Shown here: positions 36,206 through 43,471 of the stretch, piece by piece
Position numbering within the stretch: position 1 is the first letter of the stretch
How the letters are laid out: each line of letters starts with the position of its first letter
Assembly (NCBI GenBank): GCA_035294225.1
Contig: DATGLH010000085.1
Span: 1-64,000 of the forward strand
DNA length: 64,000 nt
Reading direction: 5' to 3'
Source: Trebonia sp035294225
Lineage (GTDB): Bacteria; Actinomycetota; Actinomycetes; Streptosporangiales; Streptosporangiaceae
The notes under the pieces: generated by a model
The model's input: the letters and a program-made list of their open reading frames with translations, nothing else
What the model was told of the DNA's origin: nothing
Databases searched by the model: none
Translations under genes and position numbers: made by a program

Positions 36206-37660
36206 GTGATCTTCAGACGCGCCGGGAGCGGCGATCCCGATGTCATCCTGGTCGACACGCGCTGGTTCTCAACTGATTACCTAGCGCATAAGCTGGCCAG
36301 CCGCGGGATACGGGTGCATGCGTTCACGGCGCCCCCCCGGTGGCCGCCGTCTTATCTGCGCGCCGTGTACCCCTACCGGTCGTACCTGGAAGAGCCGTTC
36401 GGGGACCAGCGGTCCGACTCATTTACGGCCATGGTGGAAAGGATCGGCCCGGCCTGCATCATCCCGTGCAGCGAACAAGCCCTGTACTGGATGTGGAATC
36501 AGCCAGGCCACATCCAGGAACGGTCCCTTCCCAACGTGGCGCCGCCCATCAGGCCGCTGCTCCTCGACCGCACGCTGCTGCTGGCGGAGGCGGCCGGCTG
36601 GGGGGTGGCGATTCCAACCTCAACGCCCCTGGCCAGCCATGACGACTGCGACGCGGCGATAGCGGCCGGCCTGCCCCTCATGGTCAAGTCGGGCCAGTCC
36701 GTCGGCAGCACCGGCGTTGCGCTGTGCCGCACGGCCGATGAGGTCATCCGGGCATTCGACAAATTCTCCGGCAGGCCTGCTTCCGTCACCGCGCAGCGCT
36801 ATTACGCCGGGCCGACCTACCTGGCCGGCGGCCTGTTCGTGCACGGTAAGGCGGTGCATTTCTACGCAGGCGAGAAAACGGTCATGTGGCCATCGCTGAC
36901 CGGCTATGCATACGAGCTGAGATCCGCCGGGGAGCCACATTTTTCTACCCTGCTGCAGGCCGCGGAGACCGTGTGCAAGAACCTGGAATGGACCGGCCCG
37001 GCGTCGTTTGACTTCGTGCTCGGCGAGGACGGCCAATTCCGCTTCGTCGACTTCAACCCCCGCCTGTGGGGCTCTGCTGGCGCCACGGTGAAAGCAAAGG
37101 TCGATCTCTACGGGGGCATTGAACGCTGGATACGCTGCGGTGACGCAGGCCCCCCGAGCCGGTCCGTCCCCGGCGTCTCGTACCGCGTATTCCCGAAATA
37201 CACGTTCGACCCGTCGGACATGAGCGCGTGGCGGCGGCTGTCGGGTTTGCGCGACGCGCCCTGGGGCGCCCCGTCCCTGGTGGCCGGCGAGCTGCTGCAC
37301 GGACTGGGCTGGCAGGTCAAGCGGGCCGTCGGCCGCCGTGGCCGGTTATATGTCCCCTTATATGTCCCCTTATATGTCCCCGGGTGTCGCGTTGTATGTC
37401 CCCGGGTATCGCGCGGGGCGCGGAATCCGGCATTCCCCGTTTGCCTGTATCGATCATGGTTCCCTGGCGCCACGCAAGCCGCTTGCGCCACTGCCGCACC
37501 GCCTCGGCGGCTGACTTCCGGCCGCGGCCAGCCGCGCGAACCGAAAATCCTTCATGATGTATGGAAAACCCGGAATAGGCATAAAACCCTTCGGGATCAT
37601 GAACGGCGGCGCCAGGCTCTCCTGCCGGGATTCCGGCGATTAGCCCAGAACGGGCATTGA
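36206..37660 (+). CDS. ATP-grasp enzyme with a run-on C-terminus
   Basis: 484 residues as an open frame. The first about 375 residues are an ATP-grasp fold resembling carbamoyl-phosphate-synthase-like ligases: substrate domain DVILVDTRWFSTDYLAHKLA, ATP-binding loop PLMVKSGQSVGSTGVALCRT, then FDFVLGEDGQFRFVDFNPRLWG with the metal ligands in the FDFVL...FVDFNPR pattern. Carboxylate-amine ligation is expected; the substrate is unknown. After GRRGRLY the frame enters three TTATATGTCCCC units and then dispersed repeat copy C, giving a low-complexity tail. The natural stop was probably lost, so the functional end is near 37340. AT-richer than neighbours. Confidence 0.7.
   Translation: MIFRRAGSGDPDVILVDTRWFSTDYLAHKLASRGIRVHAFTAPPRWPPSYLRAVYPYRSYLEEPFGDQRSDSFTAMVERIGPACIIPCSEQALYWMWNQPGHIQERSLPNVAPPIRPLLLDRTLLLAEAAGWGVAIPTSTPLASHDDCDAAIAAGLPLMVKSGQSVGSTGVALCRTADEVIRAFDKFSGRPASVTAQRYYAGPTYLAGGLFVHGKAVHFYAGEKTVMWPSLTGYAYELRSAGEPHFSTLLQAAETVCKNLEWTGPASFDFVLGEDGQFRFVDFNPRLWGSAGATVKAKVDLYGGIERWIRCGDAGPPSRSVPGVSYRVFPKYTFDPSDMSAWRRLSGLRDAPWGAPSLVAGELLHGLGWQVKRAVGRRGRLYVPLYVPLYVPGCRVVCPRVSRGARNPAFPVCLYRSWFPGATQAACATAAPPRRLTSGRGQPREPKILHDVWKTRNRHKTLRDHERRRQALLPGFRRLAQNGH
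37346..37381. repeat. 12-base tandem repeat, three units (TTATATGTCCCC)
   Basis: Three perfect copies. A fourth, diverged TTGTATGTCCCC follows at about 37391. In the ATP-grasp frame these give a repeated YVPL. TGTCCCCGGGT is also doubled just after. Strongly unlike the local composition. Confidence 0.8.
37542..37604 (-). repeat. Dispersed repeat, copy C
   Basis: Third copy. Core matches A and B (CATGATC, GAAgGgTTTT, CTATTCCG, then CATCATGAAgGATTTTCGG on the minus strand). Similarity to B extends left to about 37477. It is inside the run-on tail of the ATP-grasp frame. Confidence 0.7.
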
Positions 37661-37815
37661 GCCGCGCCGGGCTCCCCGGTTCCCCGCCGGTCCGGCCGGA
37701 CGGGGGGGCAGCCGCCGCGGACGCCCGCCGCGCGGGATGCGGCGCACAAGGCCGCGAACCGTCGCATACCGGGAAACCGGCGCTGCGCACGGTCCATCGG
37801 GGTTACCTTTCTGGG

Positions 37816-38637
37816 GTGGCCGGGATAACGATGTACGACACCGCGCTGAATGACCAGTTTCCGCCCGGTGCCCAGGCCTATGCCGCGTATGTCGACGGCT
37901 CTGTCGGCAACCAGCCGAACTACGCCTACATCGTCCGCACGTTCCCCGGTGCGCAGCACCTGAGCATCGCGCTGTTCGCCAGCGACAACGCGGACGCGCT
38001 GGACGTCGAGCCCGGCGCGGCCGCCCCTTCGGACGTGCCGGCCTGGTACGCGCGGCAAAGACAACGGGGAATCCAGCGGCCATGCGTCTACGCGAGCGCG
38101 TCGACGATGGCGGGCAGCATCCTGCCGGTGCTCCGGCAGGCGGGGATCAGCCGCCCGTCCGTCCGGCTGTGGAGCGCGCACTACGGGCTGGGCGAGCACA
38201 TCTGCGGGCCCGCCAGCTGCGGGGCGGTCCCCGTCGAGATGGACGGCACCCAGTGGACTTCCAGCGCGCTCGGCCGCGTGCTCGACCAGTCGCTGCTCCA
38301 GGCGAACTTCTTCACCACGGACGCGACCGTCACCACGGAGGCGGAATTGCAGTCAGGACAGCTGAACCTGGGCAGGAACGCGCTGACGGTGATCAGCGTG
38401 CCGCCGGGCACCGCGCACCACATCGCGTTCGGCTGCGACAACGGAGTCCAGGGGCAGCCGCCGGCCAGGCTCCGGGTGGCCATCTTCGACACGGCATGGC
38501 ACGTGGAGAGCGACATCCCGGTGGACGGGACGAAGGGGCTCCGCATCGTCCCGTTCCCCGACCCGGCCAAGACCGGGGTGATCTCGGTGATCCGCCAGGA
38601 CGCCGGGAAGATCCCCGTCGGCTACGTGGTGTACTAG
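37816..38637 (+). CDS. DUF1906/GH25-like domain protein
   Basis: 273 residues from GTG 37816 (ATG 37831 is the main alternative; neither has a strong site). YAAYVDGSVGNQPNYAYIVR, then IALFASDNADALDVEPGAAA and WYARQRQRGIQRPCVYASAS match the glycoside-hydrolase-like DUF1906 barrel, which resembles GH25 lysozymes and is common in secreted actinobacterial proteins. DVEPG holds the likely acidic residues. The C-terminal 100 residues are a beta-rich domain. No signal peptide is visible from either start, so a missing upstream start or another export route is possible. Confidence 0.68.
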   Translation: MAGITMYDTALNDQFPPGAQAYAAYVDGSVGNQPNYAYIVRTFPGAQHLSIALFASDNADALDVEPGAAAPSDVPAWYARQRQRGIQRPCVYASASTMAGSILPVLRQAGISRPSVRLWSAHYGLGEHICGPASCGAVPVEMDGTQWTSSALGRVLDQSLLQANFFTTDATVTTEAELQSGQLNLGRNALTVISVPPGTAHHIAFGCDNGVQGQPPARLRVAIFDTAWHVESDIPVDGTKGLRIVPFPDPAKTGVISVIRQDAGKIPVGYVVY

Positions 38638-40553
38638 CGGATCCTGCGGCCCATCTCCTTGGCCGAGTAGCCGCCCAGGTCGGTCACCGCCGCCTGGAAC
38701 CGATCGGAGCGGAGCAGGGCCCACAGTGGTTCGAGCAGCGGGCTGTCCAGCGCGCCCGGCGCGACCACCAGGTCGTACGGCTCCCAGGTGACCGGCACGA
38801 AGTCCAGGCCGAACGCGCGGGCCGCCGCCGTGATCCCGAGTCCGGCGTCCCCCCGGCCGGAGGCGATCGCCGCGGCCACCGCCAGGTGCGTCGGTTCCTC
38901 GCGCGCGTACCCCGTGATCGCGTCCGGGGCGATGCCGAGCTGCCCCAGAACGTGATCAAGCAATACCCGGGTGCCGGCGCCGCGCTGCCGGTTCACGTAG
39001 CGTACGCCGGGCCGCGCCAAGTCCTCGATCCCGCCGAGTCCCAGTGGGTTGCCCGGCGCCACCATCAGCCCTTGCTCCCGGTGCACCAGCCGCACGACCG
39101 CGACCTCGGATGCCGAAGAGCCGAACACGCGGTCCACGTACGGCAGCGTGTATGACCCGGAGGCCACGTCGAGCAGGTGCGATCCGGCGATGTGGCACAG
39201 CCCGTCGCGCAGCGCCACCAGCCCGCCGAGCGAGCCGACATTGGACGACACCAGGGTGGCCAGCGGGTCGTCCGCGCGCAGCGCGGACGCCGCCAGGTCG
39301 AGCACCAGGTCGTGCGAGCCGATCGCGACGATGGTCCGCGCGATCTCGTCCATGCCGCGCAGGAGTTCCACGGGCACGTCTGAGCCCGCGTGGTGTCCTT
39401 CCACCCCGGCGGGCACCACCAGCAGCCCGTCGGCACGGACCAGCGAGGTCAGCACGCCGGCTCCCCGCGGCAGCGGGGTCGCCACCAGGGTGCCGCCGAC
39501 GGTTCCCAGCCGCACCCGCACCCAGTCGTCCATGCCGAGCGGGGACGCCAGCTTGCGGGCCAGCTTCGCCGTGACGCGCGGCCGGCGGCGCGGCGGTGCC
39601 CCGGATAGCTCGGCGAGCAGCGGCGCCGCGAAGATGTCGAAGGTCAGCGCCGCGGACACCGGATAGCCGGGCGCGCCGAGCACGGGCGTGCGGCCCACGA
39701 CACCGAGCACCACCGGGTGCCCGGGCCGGACGGCGACCCCGTGCACCGCCAGCGCACCCTCGGACGAGACGACCCGCGCGGTGTAGTCGTCCCGCCCGGC
39801 ACTCGACCCGGCGACGACGATCAGCAGGTCGCATTCGGCCGCCGCCGCCCGCACGGCCGCGGCGATGCGCTCCGGGTCGTCCGGCTCGATGGGTAGCACG
39901 CGCGCCTCGCACCCGGTCTCCCGCGCCTGCTCGGCCAGCATCAGCGAGTTCGTGTCCGGGATCTCGCCCGGACCGAGTGCCGTGCCGATCGGCCGCACCT
40001 CGTCCCCGGTGGGAAGGATAAGGACAAGAGCCTTTTTCCGAACGGACAGGTGCGTCTGTCCGGCCGCCGCCGCCGCTGCCAGGTCGGCGGGACGCAGCCG
40101 GTGCCCCTCCGGCAGCAGCAGTTCACCCGCGCTGACGTCCTCGCCGATCGAGCGGACGTGCTGGTACGGGGCCACGGCGGCGCGCAGTTCGGCGCGGCCG
40201 TCCGCGTCGTAGTGCACGTGCTCGCGCATCACCACCGCGTCCCGGCCGGCGGGCATCGGGTCGCCGGTGTCGACCACGTCGTAGTCCTCCGGCGGCAGGT
40301 AGACGGGGGTCGTCTCGCTCGCGCCGAGGCTGTCCGCGGAGCGGATCGCGATGCCGTCCATCCCGGCGGCGTCAAACGGCGGCGAGGAGCGGACCGCCCA
40401 CACGGGGGCAGCGGTGACCATCCCGGCCGCTTCGGCTACCGGGACGGTGACGGCGGGGAGCCGCTCCGGGCAGCCCGCCGCCTCCCGGACCGCGCGCCAG
40501 GCATCCAGCGCCTGCGCGGCCGGCACGTCACGGATGAACGGGCTGTCAGGCAT
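38634..40553 (-). CDS. MoeA fused to a periplasmic-binding-like (PBP) domain
   Basis: 639 residues. The first about 400 residues are MoeA: FDAAGMDGIAIRSADSLGAS, PTGDEVRPIG, SSAGRDDYTARVV and APGYPVSA with the usual molybdopterin motifs. The last about 210 residues are a LysR-substrate/PBP-like domain (SNVGSLGGLVALRDGLCHIA, then GLGITAAARAFGLDFVPVTW). This fusion is known in some prokaryotes, where the second domain may sense molybdate or tungstate. MoeA inserts metal into molybdopterin. Its start overlaps the preceding moeA gene by 8 bases, so the two are co-translated and may supply different metals (inference). Confidence 0.88.
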   Translation of the reverse strand: MPDSPFIRDVPAAQALDAWRAVREAAGCPERLPAVTVPVAEAAGMVTAAPVWAVRSSPPFDAAGMDGIAIRSADSLGASETTPVYLPPEDYDVVDTGDPMPAGRDAVVMREHVHYDADGRAELRAAVAPYQHVRSIGEDVSAGELLLPEGHRLRPADLAAAAAAGQTHLSVRKKALVLILPTGDEVRPIGTALGPGEIPDTNSLMLAEQARETGCEARVLPIEPDDPERIAAAVRAAAAECDLLIVVAGSSAGRDDYTARVVSSEGALAVHGVAVRPGHPVVLGVVGRTPVLGAPGYPVSAALTFDIFAAPLLAELSGAPPRRRPRVTAKLARKLASPLGMDDWVRVRLGTVGGTLVATPLPRGAGVLTSLVRADGLLVVPAGVEGHHAGSDVPVELLRGMDEIARTIVAIGSHDLVLDLAASALRADDPLATLVSSNVGSLGGLVALRDGLCHIAGSHLLDVASGSYTLPYVDRVFGSSASEVAVVRLVHREQGLMVAPGNPLGLGGIEDLARPGVRYVNRQRGAGTRVLLDHVLGQLGIAPDAITGYAREEPTHLAVAAAIASGRGDAGLGITAAARAFGLDFVPVTWEPYDLVVAPGALDSPLLEPLWALLRSDRFQAAVTDLGGYSAKEMGRRIR

Positions 40554-41712
40554 ACAGGATCACGTCTACCTCACTACCCGCGTCCAGCCCTGTCGCCTCC
40601 TCAGGTATGACAATGTAGCCGTCCGCGTCGGTGAGCACGGACAGCAGGGCCGACGGGCCGAACACGGGGGTTGCCACCCCGTCGCCGACCTTCACCTGAA
40701 CGACGTCGAGCCGCCCGGTGGCGGACGCCAGGTCCCTCGCCAGCCTCGCCCGCGTGGACGGTTCAGGCGGCAGGGCCGTGCAGCCGCCGACCAGGCGGAC
40801 CAGCGGGACCCCGGTCAGCCGGAAGACCACCAGCGCGGAGCGGGGGTTGCCGGGCAGGCCGATGACGGGGACGCCCGGCTCGCCGGGAACGCTGGCGCAC
40901 TCGGCGAGCAGCGTGGGCTTGCCGGGCTTGATCGCCAGGCCGTGACACCAGATTCCCGGCTCGCCGAGCCGGGCCACCACCCCGGCGGTCTCGTCCCGCG
41001 CGCCGACCGAGGAGCCCGCCGAGATAACGAGCATGTCGCTCTTCGGCAACGCCGCGCGCAGCGCCTTCTCCAGCGCGGCCGGGTCGTCGGGGATGATGCC
41101 GCCGAGGACAGGGACGCCGCCGGCGTCCGCGACGAGCGCGGCCAGCGCCGCGCTCGTCGCGTCCCGCACCTGGCCCGGCCGCAGCCTTCCGGTGCCGGGC
41201 GGGACCACCTCGTCGCCGGTGGCGAAGATCGTTACCACCGGCCTGGCGTACACGGACACGCTCGTCACACCCGCCGCCGCGAGCATGCCCAGGTCCTGGG
41301 GGCGGAGCGGCCGTCCGCTGGGAATGATCTGCTGACCCGCCCGCGCGTCCTCGTCGGCGCGGACCACGCCCTCGCCGGGCGCGACCGGGCGGACCACCTC
41401 GATGGTTCCCGGCATCACCTCGGCGGTGTACTCGATCATCACGACCGCGTCCGCGCCCGGCGGCAGCGCGCCCCCGGTGGGCATGGCCACCGCGGTGCCC
41501 GGGGCCATGGTGATGTCCGGCTCGGTGCCCATCAGGACGGCACCGGTCACGGTGAGATAGCCGGGCAGGCCCTCCGAGACCCCGTAGGTGTCGGCGGCGC
41601 GCACCGCGTAGCCGTCGACGGTGGAGCGGGCGAACCCGGGCAGCGGGTGCGGAGAGGTGACAGCCTCGGCAGGCACGCGCCGCAGCGCCTCACCGAGCGG
41701 GATCGTCTCCAC
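40546..41712 (-). CDS. moeA: Molybdopterin molybdenumtransferase MoeA
   Basis: 388 residues from GTG 41712. Motifs FARSTVDGYAVRAADTYGVS, GALPPGADAVVMIEY, ATGDEVVPPG, SSVGARDETAG and GLPGNPRSA are typical. This GTG omits the first helix of MoeA; conserved-looking residues VAEALAGFRPRRRTPVETI continue upstream in frame to 41793, but the frame has no standard start there, only ATC near 41805 with AGGGGGG just before it. So a rare start or N-terminal truncation is likely. It overlaps the MoeA-PBP gene and lies just after the diaphorase subunit. Confidence 0.88.
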   Translation of the reverse strand: METIPLGEALRRVPAEAVTSPHPLPGFARSTVDGYAVRAADTYGVSEGLPGYLTVTGAVLMGTEPDITMAPGTAVAMPTGGALPPGADAVVMIEYTAEVMPGTIEVVRPVAPGEGVVRADEDARAGQQIIPSGRPLRPQDLGMLAAAGVTSVSVYARPVVTIFATGDEVVPPGTGRLRPGQVRDATSAALAALVADAGGVPVLGGIIPDDPAALEKALRAALPKSDMLVISAGSSVGARDETAGVVARLGEPGIWCHGLAIKPGKPTLLAECASVPGEPGVPVIGLPGNPRSALVVFRLTGVPLVRLVGGCTALPPEPSTRARLARDLASATGRLDVVQVKVGDGVATPVFGPSALLSVLTDADGYIVIPEEATGLDAGSEVDVILYA

Positions 41713-41791
41713 GGGTGTGCGGCGCCGCGGGCGGAACCCGGCCAGGGCCTCCGCGACCGTCCGGGTGGTGAAGAACTCCCGGCCGGCCGGT

Positions 41792-43471
41792 TCAGGCTTC
41801 GTGATTTCCCCCCTTCAGCCGGAGCACGCTCATCACGGGCCCGAGAGCGACCTGCCCGAGGCCGCAGATCGACGTCCGGCGCATGACCTCCGCGAGCTCG
41901 GGGATCTGCTCGTCGGGTCCGCGGCTGGTAAGGATCTGGTGCGCCTTGGTGGAGCCGACCCGGCACGGCACGCACTTGCCGCACGACTCGTCGCGGAAGA
42001 ACCGCAGCACGTTGACGGCGGCGGCGAGCAGGTCGGTGCCTTCGGCCATCACGACCAGCGCGCCGGAGCCGAGCATGGAGCCCGCCGCCTGCAGGGTGCC
42101 GAAGTCCAGCTCCACGTCGAGCTGGCCGGGGCCGATGAAGTTGGAGGACGCGCCGCCCGGCTGGATGGCGCCAAGCGGCCTGCCCCCGGATACCCCGCCG
42201 GCCAGCTCCAGCAGCTCGCGGACCGTGGTGCCCATCGGCACACAGTACACACCGGGATGCTCGACGTGCCCGGAGACGGCGAAGAACTTCAGCCCGGCGT
42301 GGTCCCCGCGCCCCTGGGCTTTCCACCAGGGGGCACCGCGGGCCGCGATGACCGGGACGTGCGCGAGCGTCTCGACCGAGTTCATCAGCGTGGGCTTGCC
42401 GTACAGGCCGTAGCTGCCGGGGAACGGCGGCTTGTTGCGCGGCTCGCCGCGGTGCCCCTCCATGCACTCGATCAGCGCCGACTCCTCGCCGAGGATGTAG
42501 CCGCCCGGAGAGGTGAACACCTCCACGGACAGGCGCCTGCCGGTGCCGCCGGCGTCCGGGCCGGCGAGTCCGGCCTCGCGCAGCCACTCGATCTCCCGGC
42601 GGATCACCTGCTCCTCCGGGCCGTACTCGTGGCGGATGAACACCCACCCTTCCTCGGCGCCGACCGCGAGCATGCCGAGCAGCAGGCCCTCGAGCACCAG
42701 GTACGGCTGGGTGGCGAGGATCTCCCGGTCCTTGAACGTGCCGGGCTCGGACTCGTCGGCGTTGCAGATCACGTACTTCGGGGTGGCCTGCTGCGCCGCG
42801 ACCAGCTCCCATTTGCGGCCGACGGGAAAACCCGCGCCGCCCATGCCGCGCAGCCCGGCGTCCTTGAGCGCGGCGATGATGTCCGCGGTCCGCATGCGGC
42901 CCGCGAGCACGGCGCGGAGCACGCCGTACCTGTCCTCGGCGGCGGGATACGGGTCGTTGGGGTATGTGACGCCCGCGACTGCCGGGGCTGGCCGGGCGTG
43001 CCGCCCGTTCGGGTGGCCGCCCGCGGCGTGCGGCTCGGCTTCCCGCGCGTGGGCAACGGCGGAGTCGGCGTCGTCCAGCGGGACCGGAGCCTCGTTGACC
43101 GTGCAGGCGGGCGCGATGTCGCACCTGCCCAGGCAGGAGCCCTCCACCAGCTCCACCTCGGCATCCGCGCCGTACTGCTCGCGCAGCGCCGCGATCCGCT
43201 CGTCGGCCCCGCGCAGCCAGCAGGACAGGTCGTGGCAGGCGCGGAGCTGGACCTTCTGCGGCGGGTCGGTACGGAAGTGCGGATAGAACGAGATCAGCCC
43301 CTCGATCTCATACAGCGGCCGGTGCACATCGCGGGACAGCGCCACCAGTTCCTCGCGCGGCAGCCAGCCGACCCGCTCCTGTATGGCGTTCAGCGCCGGG
43401 ATCAGGCTCGGGCCGGGGAACTTGCCCGCCCGGGCCTCCGCGCCGGGGACGCGGACCTGAGCCTCAGCCAT
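41792..43471 (-). CDS. NuoE-NuoF fusion, diaphorase subunit of formate dehydrogenase
   Basis: 559 residues. The N-terminus is a NuoE-type thioredoxin-like [2Fe-2S] domain (CHDLSCWLRG and later GSCLGRCDIAPAC). The rest is NuoF: FMN site GMGGAGFPVGRKWE, NAD-contact region EESALIECMEGHRGEPRNKP, and [4Fe-4S] motif CGKCVPCRVGS. It carries electrons from the catalytic subunit to NAD(P)+, as in FdsB/HoxF-type units. Start overlaps the alpha-subunit stop by 8 bases. The fusion replaces the separate FdsG subunit. Confidence 0.93.
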   Translation of the reverse strand: MAEAQVRVPGAEARAGKFPGPSLIPALNAIQERVGWLPREELVALSRDVHRPLYEIEGLISFYPHFRTDPPQKVQLRACHDLSCWLRGADERIAALREQYGADAEVELVEGSCLGRCDIAPACTVNEAPVPLDDADSAVAHAREAEPHAAGGHPNGRHARPAPAVAGVTYPNDPYPAAEDRYGVLRAVLAGRMRTADIIAALKDAGLRGMGGAGFPVGRKWELVAAQQATPKYVICNADESEPGTFKDREILATQPYLVLEGLLLGMLAVGAEEGWVFIRHEYGPEEQVIRREIEWLREAGLAGPDAGGTGRRLSVEVFTSPGGYILGEESALIECMEGHRGEPRNKPPFPGSYGLYGKPTLMNSVETLAHVPVIAARGAPWWKAQGRGDHAGLKFFAVSGHVEHPGVYCVPMGTTVRELLELAGGVSGGRPLGAIQPGGASSNFIGPGQLDVELDFGTLQAAGSMLGSGALVVMAEGTDLLAAAVNVLRFFRDESCGKCVPCRVGSTKAHQILTSRGPDEQIPELAEVMRRTSICGLGQVALGPVMSVLRLKGGNHEA

